Counted from the first letter of the stretch, positions 1 through 6,575 are shown. The stretch is DNA of 11,742 nt from Geodermatophilaceae bacterium (GCA_013813215.1 JACCSC010000283.1:1-11742), one strand, 5' to 3'. Notes: a model not told the origin generated them from the letters alone. A program made the numbers and translations.

Positions 1-3
1 CCC

Positions 4-78
4 ATGAAGATCGTGATTCGCAAGGTCGAGCCCGTACGCCTGACCTGCATGCCTTGCGGCGCTTGCGCCGCGCCGTAA
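4..78 (+). CDS. Candidate RiPP precursor peptide, 24 aa, Cys-rich C-terminus
   Basis: This short ORF reads as a basic, leader-like stretch MKIVIRKVEPVRLT (residues 1-14) and a Cys-rich tail CMPCGACAAP (15-24), with cysteines at 15, 18 and 21 in a CxxCxxC arrangement, then TAA. The next gene on the same strand encodes a protein with a PqqD-like peptide-binding domain and an M50 protease, which is the usual partner set for a ribosomally made, modified peptide. My inference is that residues 1-14 are recognised and removed and that the Cys tail is the modified or metal-binding core. Only three bases precede the ATG, so no ribosome binding site or upstream frame can be seen, and the ORF could be the end of a longer protein. 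I do not recognise the peptide as a named family. The assignment rests on context, composition and position. Confidence 0.5.
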   Translation: MKIVIRKVEPVRLTCMPCGACAAP

Positions 79-95
79 CCGGTAGTCAGCAGGAT

Positions 96-152
96 CCCCG
101 CTCGGGGGCCGTGGTGATCGAGGCGCCTGCCTCGCCACGCCCCCGACCGGGG
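96..152 (+). terminator. Large imperfect hairpin between peptide ORF and protease gene
   Basis: Bases 96-114 pair with 135-152, and an inner stem 119-124/129-134 closes on a four-base GCCT loop. Counting outward there are 6, 5, 7 and 5 base pairs, about 23 in all, interrupted by a TGAT bulge (115-118), one bulged C (109) and one C/C mismatch (101/147). It begins 18 bases after the peptide ORF's stop codon. No T-run follows, so it is either a U-less actinobacterial terminator or attenuator, or an RNA-stabilising processing structure. Either role would let the short ORF be expressed above the large membrane protease behind it. The fold is visible in the sequence; the function is inferred. Confidence 0.6.
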
Positions 153-220
153 CCAGCGCGTTCGTTGAGCCTGTAGAAGCGTTCGTCACCCTGCTTCCGG
201 CGTCAGGAGATCCAGGATCG

Positions 221-2074
221 ATGTCCAGTGCTATGGACGCCGTTGCGGTTGACCCGGACCTCCGCTCGGCGCTGCGCCTGCTGACGGTGGCTCCCGACGG
301 CGAGGACTACATCGTCGCTCGCCCCGAGTTGGGCGTCTACGTCGCGATCCCCCGTCCAGGCGTGGTCCTCATCCAGGCTCTGCAGGACGGCGCCTCGCTG
401 GCCGTCGCCGCCGATCGGGCCGGCGACGCCGCCGGGGAGGAAGTCGACGCAACTGACTTTATCGCTGGCCTACGTGCGGCCGGGTTGCTGAGCAGCTCGG
501 GCGATGCCGGTCTGCGGGTGACCGGCAAGCGGGTCGGGTGGGTGGAACGCATCCCGCGGGCGGCTGTCAAGCCGCTGTTCGGCCGTATCGCGTGGGCGTC
601 CTACGTCGCCGCTGCCGTGACCGCGGTCCTGCTGCTGATGCTCCGACCGGATCTGCGGCCCATCTTCGACGACATCTGGTTCCTCACCGATCCGATCTGG
701 TCGTTGCTGGCGTTGATCGCGACGTCGCTGATCATCACTGCCGGTCACGAGTGCTGGCACTGGCTGGCCGGTCGCGCCGTCGGGGTTCCTGCCCGGTTCC
801 GGGTGAGCCGCCGGGGGCTGTTCATCGTCTTCGAGAGCGATCTGAGCCAACTGGTCACGCTGCCGCGGCGAGTCCGGTACTCACCGATGCTGGCCGGTAT
901 CGCCTTCGACGTCACGCTGCTGGCGGCGGCGCTGCTGCTGCGGTTGGGCTTCCGGGAGGAGGTCGTGAGCATCCCGCCGGCACTCGACCGCTTCCTCGGC
1001 GCTGTGGTCTTCGGCCAGCTCGTCGTCTTGGTGTGGCAGATGTGCGGGGTCGCGTTCCGCTCCGACGGCTACGCGATCTTGGCCAACGCGCTGGGCTGCC
1101 ACAACCTGCGCCGCGCCACCGCACTGACCGTCAAGTATCGGCTGCGCAGGCTCGACGCCCCCGAAGCCGAAGAGTTGGCCCGTATGGGCAGTCGCGACCG
1201 GTCCGTGGCCAGCTGGTTCTGGCTGGTTTCCGTCGCCGGCGGATTCTTCATGTTTTGGGCGTTCATCAAGTACCTCCTCCCGTTCACCTACGGGATGATC
1301 GAGTGGGTCGGACCCAACATCGGCTCCCTCGCAGCCGACACCGTCGTGTTCTGGCAGTCCCTGGTGCTCGTGGCACTGCTCGTGGCCCAGTTCGCGGTGA
1401 TCCCGCTGATTGCCCGCCGCGAACGCGGCGACGATCGGCCCGCAGCGCCGACCCCCGTTGTGCCGCAGGATGCGCCGACGGTCAGTTCGCGGTACGCACC
1501 GGCCTGGCGGACACTGTTCGTCGTTCTCGTGATCTTCGCCTCGATGTACGGCATCAACAATCTGCGGCAGTTCGTCGGCGTTTCCGCGGACGCCACTGCG
1601 GACAATGTCGCTGCCGATGCCCTCGACGACAGCTGCCTACCCGGGCAGCGGGTCCGGATCCTGGACTATCCCCACGTCTCCCAGCAGGACATCGGCGACA
1701 CCGTTTACAACTCCAACCCGCCGACCTCGGGACCGCACTACGGCGCGGCCGTCGCGCCCGGCATCTACCGCACACCTCTGTCGCCCGGACAGACCGTCCA
1801 TGGGCAGGAGCATGGGCGGGTCGTCATCCACTACCGGCCGGACACACCGGCGGACATCGTGGCCGCGCTGGAGAGCATCGGTAAGCGGTTCGCGCCCGAC
1901 ACCGTCGTGCACCCGAACCCCGAGATCGACAGCCAGATCGCACTCACGGCCTGGGGTCGCATCGACACGCTGGACACATACGACGAGGACCGGATCGTCG
2001 CCTTTGTCGACCTGCTGCGCGGTCGCTACGACCACGCCCCGGCCGGCAGCAGCGACTGCCAGGCCGGGACCTGA
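221..2074 (+). CDS. RRE (PqqD-like) - M50 zinc metalloprotease - DUF3105 fusion membrane protein
   Basis: The protein has 617 residues. Residues about 15-95 look like a PqqD-type winged-helix recognition domain, seen in proteins that bind RiPP leader peptides. The membrane part has about seven helices (near 124-142, 157-175, 222-242, 258-276, 331-352, 376-397, 430-446). HECWH at 176-180 is the HExxH zinc motif of M50 intramembrane proteases, and SDGY at 281-284 is a likely third zinc ligand (Asp282). Residues 472-605 resemble DUF3105, with PPTSGPHY (500-507) and VHGQEHGRVVIHY (526-538). The predicted topology puts the recognition domain in the cytoplasm and DUF3105 outside. AGGAG at 205-209 precedes the ATG; a second in-frame ATG lies at 233. 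The likely job is to recognise and cleave a short peptide at the membrane, with the 4-78 ORF as the obvious candidate substrate. The role of DUF3105 is unknown. Confidence 0.85.
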   Translation: MSSAMDAVAVDPDLRSALRLLTVAPDGEDYIVARPELGVYVAIPRPGVVLIQALQDGASLAVAADRAGDAAGEEVDATDFIAGLRAAGLLSSSGDAGLRVTGKRVGWVERIPRAAVKPLFGRIAWASYVAAAVTAVLLLMLRPDLRPIFDDIWFLTDPIWSLLALIATSLIITAGHECWHWLAGRAVGVPARFRVSRRGLFIVFESDLSQLVTLPRRVRYSPMLAGIAFDVTLLAAALLLRLGFREEVVSIPPALDRFLGAVVFGQLVVLVWQMCGVAFRSDGYAILANALGCHNLRRATALTVKYRLRRLDAPEAEELARMGSRDRSVASWFWLVSVAGGFFMFWAFIKYLLPFTYGMIEWVGPNIGSLAADTVVFWQSLVLVALLVAQFAVIPLIARRERGDDRPAAPTPVVPQDAPTVSSRYAPAWRTLFVVLVIFASMYGINNLRQFVGVSADATADNVAADALDDSCLPGQRVRILDYPHVSQQDIGDTVYNSNPPTSGPHYGAAVAPGIYRTPLSPGQTVHGQEHGRVVIHYRPDTPADIVAALESIGKRFAPDTVVHPNPEIDSQIALTAWGRIDTLDTYDEDRIVAFVDLLRGRYDHAPAGSSDCQAGT

Positions 2075-2075
2075 G

Positions 2076-2552
2076 ATCGCCGCCGGAACGTGGCGCACGT
2101 GCCTCGCGAGCTGCGGGTTGCTACTGACGGTGGCGTTGTCCGGTTGTGCGGCCGGCGCCCAGACCGCCGCGACCGGATCCCGTACCTCGGTAACCGCCGG
2201 CGCTGAGACCACGGAACGTACGACATCGGGCTCGGCCGGCCCGGAGTCAACTGCCCACGACGCGGCACGGACGTCTGAGGTCTTCAACGGGACGGTAGTC
2301 GAGGTCACCATCGCCGGCGGTCAGGTACAGACGGCGGACAGGCGCGTCATCGTGACCCTGAACAGCCGCGTACGGCTGATCGTGGCCAGCGACATCTCCG
2401 ACGAGGTCCACATCCATGGCGTCGACGAGTACGTCGATCTGCGGGCCGGCGAAACCGCGACGTACGACTTCGTGGCCAACATCCCGGGCACCTTCGAGGT
2501 GGAGCTGCACGAGGCTGGTGATCTGCTCTTCTCCCTGCAGGTGCAGCCGTGA
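2076..2552 (+). CDS. Cupredoxin-like lipoprotein
   Basis: The reading frame has a lipoprotein signal, with hydrophobic LLLTVAL followed by the lipobox LSGC, then a Thr/Ser/Ala-rich linker and a cupredoxin-like beta domain (about residues 68-158 when numbered from 2076). HIHG (112-115), the Gly-Thr-Phe turn near 138-140 and ELHEAGDLL (143-151) mark the fold. The classical copper Cys and Met seem replaced (Glu143 region and Leu150), leaving His112, His114 and His145. The start is uncertain: no ATG or GTG lies between the previous stop and the signal peptide. ATC at 2076, two bases after that stop, gives a well-formed 23-residue signal. TTG 2004 overlaps the protease gene, and TTG 2118 leaves almost no n-region. 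The 3' end overlaps the next gene by four bases (GTGA), implying coupled translation. Anchored outside the membrane, it may bind metal or a partner. Confidence 0.75.
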   Translation: MAAGTWRTCLASCGLLLTVALSGCAAGAQTAATGSRTSVTAGAETTERTTSGSAGPESTAHDAARTSEVFNGTVVEVTIAGGQVQTADRRVIVTLNSRVRLIVASDISDEVHIHGVDEYVDLRAGETATYDFVANIPGTFEVELHEAGDLLFSLQVQP

Positions 2553-3979
2553 CCGTCGCTGTCCTCGCGCACGGCGTCGGCGGTCGCACCGACCTCCCGC
2601 TGACCGCCTCGGTGGCCGTCGCGGGCGCCGTATGGGCGGTGATCGCCTCGTTCCTCATCCTGTCGGTGCTGTGGCCACGCCCCCGTACCGGCCGGGACAA
2701 CGCCGGCGTTCCCCTTCCGGCCACGCTGCAACGAATCGTCTCGAGTCGGCCCCTGTGGGAGGTCCTGCGACTGCTCGTACTGCTCGCTGCCGTGCTCGTC
2801 ACGGTCGCCGCCTTCGCGGGACCGACCGCGCCCACTGACAACCTCGCGCCGTTCGCCCTGTACATCACGTTCTGGGTAGGCCTCGCCCTGGTCAGCCTGC
2901 TGTTCGGGCCGGTCTGGCGGGTGCTGAACCCGCTGCGATTCCTCCATCGTGGGCTCGCCGCGCTGCAGGGTCGCTCGCCGGACTCCGGCCGGAGAGAGCT
3001 GCCGGCCGCACTGGGCTGGTGGCCGGCCGCGGCCTGGCTCGCGGTGTTCGTCTGGCTCGAACTGGTGCCCCCGTTTCGGAGCGAACCCGCCGTCGTCGGC
3101 GGCTTCCTGCTCGTGTACGCCGCGGTGAATTTGCTGGCCGCACACACCTGCGGCGCCACCTGGTTCGACCGCGGAGACGGCTTCGAGGCGTACTCCACGC
3201 TGATCGGCGCCCTGAGCCCCGTCGGGCACCGAGCCGACGGCCGGCTGGTGCTGCGCAATCCGCTGGACGGCGCCACCGCGGTCCGCCACGAGCCCGGTTT
3301 GACCGCCCTGGTGGTGGTCTTGATCGGCTCGACCGCCTTCGACGGGCTCACCCGCAGCCGGTTCTGGGTCGAGCAGATCCCCGCCGACAGCATCCCGGCC
3401 GGCACCCTCGGCCTGCTCGGCATGACGCTTGCCGTTGCGGCGCTGTACTTCCTGGCCACGGCGGTGGCCGACCGGCGGACGAGCGCGGCGCCAGTGACGA
3501 CCGCCGAACCCGCCCAGGAGGCCGCCTCAGCCAGGCGTCCGGTGGCCGCCGTGGCGGCCACCGGACTTTCGGCAGGTCAGGGCGGGTCGGTACCGGCCAC
3601 CGCCCGCGTCCCCCTGCGGGCGTCGTTCGCCACCTCGCTGGTACCCATCGCCGCCGGGTACGTCATAGCGCACTACTTCTCGTTGTTCCTGTTCGAGGGC
3701 CAGACGACGTGGATCCTGGTCAGCGACCCGTTCGGCACCGGAGCCGACTACCTGGGCAGCCGGGACCGGCAGGTCGACTACACGTTCGTGTCCACCACCG
3801 CGATCGGATACGTCCAGATCGGGGCGATCGTGGCCGGTCACATCGTGGCGGCGCTGATCGCCCACGACCGGGCGGTCACGATATTCGGCGAACGGGACGC
3901 GCGCCAGAGCCAGTACCCCCTGATGGCCGCGATGCTGTTGTTCACCGGTACAGCGGTGGCGCTGCTGGTGAGCACTTAG
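2549..3979 (+). CDS. Polytopic membrane protein, partner of the cupredoxin lipoprotein
   Basis: This 476-residue protein starts with GTG inside the GTGA overlap with the lipoprotein gene. About ten membrane helices can be drawn (near 20-42, 71-90, 100-122, 155-172, 180-197, 248-268, 283-305, 363-383, 421-440, 456-474), with an Ala-rich loop around 310-355. Motifs that look conserved include AHGVGGRTDLP near the N-terminus, STAFDGLTRSRFW, and AHYFSLFLFEGQ in a late helix with a His. I know a pairing of this kind of protein with a cupredoxin-like partner in actinobacteria, and from memory some relatives carry the label 'fenitrothion hydrolase'. That label is weakly founded and I do not transfer it. 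No transporter ATPase or catalytic motif is recognisable. Its place in the cluster suggests a membrane complex with the lipoprotein. The stop overlaps the convergent rpf-like gene. Confidence 0.8.
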   Translation: MTVAVLAHGVGGRTDLPLTASVAVAGAVWAVIASFLILSVLWPRPRTGRDNAGVPLPATLQRIVSSRPLWEVLRLLVLLAAVLVTVAAFAGPTAPTDNLAPFALYITFWVGLALVSLLFGPVWRVLNPLRFLHRGLAALQGRSPDSGRRELPAALGWWPAAAWLAVFVWLELVPPFRSEPAVVGGFLLVYAAVNLLAAHTCGATWFDRGDGFEAYSTLIGALSPVGHRADGRLVLRNPLDGATAVRHEPGLTALVVVLIGSTAFDGLTRSRFWVEQIPADSIPAGTLGLLGMTLAVAALYFLATAVADRRTSAAPVTTAEPAQEAASARRPVAAVAATGLSAGQGGSVPATARVPLRASFATSLVPIAAGYVIAHYFSLFLFEGQTTWILVSDPFGTGADYLGSRDRQVDYTFVSTTAIGYVQIGAIVAGHIVAALIAHDRAVTIFGERDARQSQYPLMAAMLLFTGTAVALLVST

Positions 3980-5094
3980 CTGAGGACCACCCGGTTCGTG
4001 TTCGTCGCGCGATCCCAGGTGATGTAGCCGCCGGCGAAGTCCGAGCGGGCCCCGGTCGGGGTGGAGTACTCGTCGCTGGTCGGGTACCCGAGTTCGGACT
4101 GCCCGGCACCGAGCGAGCGCCACGTCGTACGGATCGAACCGCGAACCTGGTGGGCGCCGTAACGCGAGGTCCAGTAGATCGAGTTCTTGTTGTTGAAGTC
4201 GTTGTACGCCGCCCCGTCGCCGGTGCCCACCTCGTCGGTCGTCGGGTAGCCGGCCGCACGCTCCGCGCCGAGCACCCGCCACTTCGTGCGGATCGCGTTC
4301 TTCACCTCGTGGGCCGAGGTCGACCGCGACCAGTAGATGGAGCCGCCCTTGGCGAAGTCGTTGTAGGCGCCGCGGTCGTAGGCCGAAGTCTCGTCCGTCG
4401 TCGGCACGCCGCGCGACGGCGCACCGCCCAGAGCGAGGAACTTGCCCAGGATCCCGCCGTACAGCGTGTGCGCACCGGCGCTCGGGCTCCAGTACGTCCG
4501 CCCGCCGGCGTACACCTGCCAGCGCAGGCTGGCGTCGCCCTGTTCGAGCCCGCGCAGCGACCCCATCCTGCTACGGATCGCCGACTCCCGGTCGTACCGG
4601 TCGGTGATCGCCGTGATCAGTTCGGTCGGACCGCCGGTCGTCGGGCCACCGGACAGGCCGACGCTGCGCGAGCAGGACGGCCAGGCACCCCAGCCCTGCT
4701 CGCGCAGGGTGCGGTTGGCCACCACCATCTGCTCCTGCGGGTGGGCCAGGTCGGCGCGGGAGGCGAACTCCTGCCCGCCGAAGGCGTTCCACGTGGAGGT
4801 CGAGAACTGCAAACCGCCGTAGTAGCCGTTACCGGTGTTGATCGACCAGTTGCCGCCGGACTCGCAAACGGCCAGCCGCTCCCAGTCGGAGGTCGTCGCA
4901 GCGTTCGCGCTCGTGGCCGGCACCACGAGCAGCGGGAGCGCGGTGGCGACGGCGGCCACGAAGGACAACCGCCCGGCGCGGCGGCGGGCGCCGGGACCGA
5001 AGAACGGCGAGCGCGGGGCTCGGTGCCGGCCGCGTGCCGGTCGGTCGGAGTCGGGCCCGGACAGGCGGGCAGGGATGATGCGGGCAGGGGACAT
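3976..5094 (-). CDS. Secreted resuscitation-promoting factor (Rpf) muralytic enzyme with LGFP repeats
   Basis: The protein has 372 residues. A long basic N-region (ARRRAGR at 36-42) and a hydrophobic stretch end at a signal-peptidase site near TSANA/ATTSDW (65/66). Residues 68-142 are the Rpf lysozyme-like domain: WERLAVCESGGNW (71-83) carries the expected catalytic Glu78, YYGGLQFSTSTW follows, and Cys77 and Cys141 can form the usual disulfide. The C-terminal half holds four LGFP-type repeats with a period of 52-54 residues, marked by RTYW (199), SIYW (252), SIYW (305) and YITW (357) and by the P-T-T/S-D-E motifs near 231, 284 and 338. These repeats are thought to tie proteins to the cell envelope. 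The enzyme cleaves peptidoglycan and aids growth or exit from dormancy. A c-di-AMP riboswitch lies directly upstream. GAGAGG, eight bases before the ATG, is the likely ribosome site. The gene's end overlaps its convergent neighbour. Confidence 0.93.
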   Translation of the reverse strand: MSPARIIPARLSGPDSDRPARGRHRAPRSPFFGPGARRRAGRLSFVAAVATALPLLVVPATSANAATTSDWERLAVCESGGNWSINTGNGYYGGLQFSTSTWNAFGGQEFASRADLAHPQEQMVVANRTLREQGWGAWPSCSRSVGLSGGPTTGGPTELITAITDRYDRESAIRSRMGSLRGLEQGDASLRWQVYAGGRTYWSPSAGAHTLYGGILGKFLALGGAPSRGVPTTDETSAYDRGAYNDFAKGGSIYWSRSTSAHEVKNAIRTKWRVLGAERAAGYPTTDEVGTGDGAAYNDFNNKNSIYWTSRYGAHQVRGSIRTTWRSLGAGQSELGYPTSDEYSTPTGARSDFAGGYITWDRATNTNRVVLS

Positions 5095-5105
5095 CGAGGA
5101 GGCCT

Positions 5106-5226
5106 CTCGACGCCTGCGAGCTCAGCTGTCGGATTCGGGTCGAGGGCGAGTGACCCGGCCGCACCAGTGCGGCTTCACCCCAAGGCACCCTGCTGCATCG
5201 TTGCAGCGGGGGCCACGTACGTCGGG
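5106..5226 (-). promoter_or_regulatory. c-di-AMP (ydaO/yuaA) riboswitch upstream of the rpf-like gene
   Basis: Read on the minus strand, the leader contains hallmark ydaO segments in order: GGGGTGAA (5181-5174), then CCCGAATCCGA (5139-5129) running into GACAGCTGAGCTCGCAGG (from 5130). The ends can pair as P1: CCCGACG at 5226-5220 with CGTCGAG at 5112-5106, five continuous pairs plus one more beyond a mismatch. c-di-AMP riboswitches are known upstream of rpf and other cell-wall hydrolase genes in actinobacteria, including M. tuberculosis and Streptomyces, where ligand lowers expression. The 3' side of P1 touches GAGAGG (5108-5103), the likely Shine-Dalgarno sequence, so control of translation start is plausible. 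The motif match is from memory of the consensus; the exact 5' border is approximate. Confidence 0.85.
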
Positions 5227-5285
5227 TTGCCCGCGGCCGCCCGATCCTGGTGTTGGTCACGTCCGGCGGGGGCGGCCTTCGGCGT

Positions 5286-5306
5286 TCCGCGGACGGGGTC
5301 CGCGGA
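5286..5306 (-). terminator. Perfect GC-rich hairpin, probable fadE25 terminator
   Basis: TCCGCGGAC (5286-5294) and GTCCGCGGA (5298-5306) form a perfect nine-pair stem with a three-base loop, 87 bases past the acyl-CoA dehydrogenase stop on the minus strand. No T-run follows on either strand, as is common in actinobacteria. It sits before the riboswitch, so it would separate fadE25 from the rpf-like gene. If the rpf promoter lies further upstream it would instead be part of that leader. The rest of 5227-5392 shows no gene. TACGCT on the minus strand (5331-5326) is a possible -10 element, unproven. Confidence 0.55.
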
Positions 5307-5392
5307 GCAGCCGCGGGCGGGACGCAGCGTAAGGCATGGGACGCACGGTGCGGTAGTGGGCAACGACGCCGGTCCGAGCCAGCCGATGCCGG

Positions 5393-6547
5393 TCAGCGCA
5401 GGAGCTGGCGGGCCATCACCAATCGCTGCACCTGGTTGGTTCCCTCGTAAATCTGGGTGATCTTGACGTCGCGCATCATCCGCTCGAGCGGGAAGTCGCG
5501 GGTGTAGCCGGCGCCGCCGAGCAGCTGGACGGCGTCGGTGGTCACCTGCTGGGCCATGTCGCTGGCGAAGCACTTCGCGGCCGCGCAGATGAACGCGAGG
5601 TTCGGCTCGTGGCGCTCGCCGCGCGCCGTGGCGGCGTACACCAGGTGGCGCGCCGCCTCGATCCGCATGGCCATGTCGGCGAGCATGAACTGCACGCCCT
5701 GGAACGTGCCGACCGACTTGCCGAACTGCTTGCGGTCCTTGACGTAGGCCAGCGCGATGTCCAGCGCTCCCTGCGCGACACCCACGGCCTGGGCACCGAT
5801 CGTCGGCCGGGTGTGATCCAACGTGCGCAGGGCGGTCTTGAACCCGGTGCCGGGCTCCCCGATGATCCGCTCGGCCGGGATCGTGCAGTCGGTGAGGTAG
5901 ATCTCGCAGGTGGGTGAGCCCTTGATCCCCATCTTGCGTTCCTTGGGTCCGACCTCGAACCCGGGGTCGTCGACGTGGACAGCGAACGCCGAGATGCCGT
6001 TGGGCCCGGCGTCCGGGTCGGTCACCGCCATCACCGTGTACCAGGTCGACACTCCTGCATTCGTGATCCAGGCCTTGGTCCCGTTCAACACCCAGCTGTC
6101 GCCATCGCGCTGCGCCCGCGTCTTCATCGCCGCCGCGTCGGAGCCGGCCTCCCGCTCGGACAGCGCGTAGGAGGCCATCGCGACGCCGGAGCCGATGTCG
6201 GGCAGCACGAGCGCCTTGACTTCCTCCGAGCCGGACAGCAGCAGACCCATCGTGCCGAGCTTGTTCACCGCCGGGATCAGCGACGAGGACATGCAGACCC
6301 TCGCCACCTCCTCGACCACGATGTTCGTGGCCACGGCATCTGCGCCGCCACCGCCGTACTGCTCGGGGATGTGCGTGGCGTGGAAGCCGGCCTTCGTCAG
6401 GGCCGCTCGGGCCTCCTCGGGGAACCGGCTGTGCTCGTCGACGTCGGCGGCGTACGGCGCGATGTGCTTCTCGGCGATCTCGCGCACGGCGGCGCGCACC
6501 GCCTCGTGCTCGTCGCTCAGCCGATAGGTGTCGAAGGCAAGGTCCAC
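5393..6547 (-). CDS. fadE25: Acyl-CoA dehydrogenase, FadE25-like
   Basis: This 384-residue flavoprotein has the full length and motifs of the acyl-CoA dehydrogenase family. The N-terminal helical domain runs to about 120. YALSEREAGSDAA (127-139) and GTKAWITN (157-164) form the FAD and substrate part of the beta domain. RKQFGKSVGTFQGVQF is the second FAD-contact region. QLLGGAGYTRDFPLERMMRD and IYEGTNQVQR (366-375) close the protein, with Glu368 the expected catalytic base. It oxidises an acyl-CoA to the trans-2-enoyl-CoA in beta-oxidation, passing electrons to ETF. The position after purK and purE matches M. tuberculosis Rv3276c-Rv3274c, which supports the FadE25 name; substrate chain length is unknown. 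The GTG start has no good Shine-Dalgarno site but lies seven bases after a -10 box, so the mRNA may be leaderless. Confidence 0.93.
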   Translation of the reverse strand: MDLAFDTYRLSDEHEAVRAAVREIAEKHIAPYAADVDEHSRFPEEARAALTKAGFHATHIPEQYGGGGADAVATNIVVEEVARVCMSSSLIPAVNKLGTMGLLLSGSEEVKALVLPDIGSGVAMASYALSEREAGSDAAAMKTRAQRDGDSWVLNGTKAWITNAGVSTWYTVMAVTDPDAGPNGISAFAVHVDDPGFEVGPKERKMGIKGSPTCEIYLTDCTIPAERIIGEPGTGFKTALRTLDHTRPTIGAQAVGVAQGALDIALAYVKDRKQFGKSVGTFQGVQFMLADMAMRIEAARHLVYAATARGERHEPNLAFICAAAKCFASDMAQQVTTDAVQLLGGAGYTRDFPLERMMRDVKITQIYEGTNQVQRLVMARQLLR

Positions 6548-6554
6548 ACCGGCC

Positions 6555-6560
6555 AGTGTA
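6555..6560 (-). promoter_or_regulatory. Promoter -10 box for leaderless fadE25 mRNA
   Basis: TACACT on the minus strand, fitting the actinobacterial TAnnnT -10 consensus, ends seven bases before the GTG start of fadE25, so transcription would begin at or next to the G of that codon. No clear -35 is visible and no Shine-Dalgarno site lies between. It sits in the 28-base gap after the purE stop. Confidence 0.6.
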
Positions 6561-6575
6561 AGGAGCGCAGAGCGT

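Noticed and set aside
538..1884. 448-codon open frame on the plus strand
   Set aside because: It lies inside the protease gene in another frame, is Arg-rich and low in complexity, and has no recognisable domain.
2321..3561. Long minus-strand frames opposite the cupredoxin and membrane-protein genes
   Set aside because: They are antisense shadows with biased composition; the plus-strand frames have a lipobox, cupredoxin fold and membrane helices.
3019..5460. 813-codon open frame on the plus strand
   Set aside because: It is Arg/Pro/Gly-rich with no domain, spans two well-supported genes and the riboswitch, and is a by-product of high-GC codon usage.
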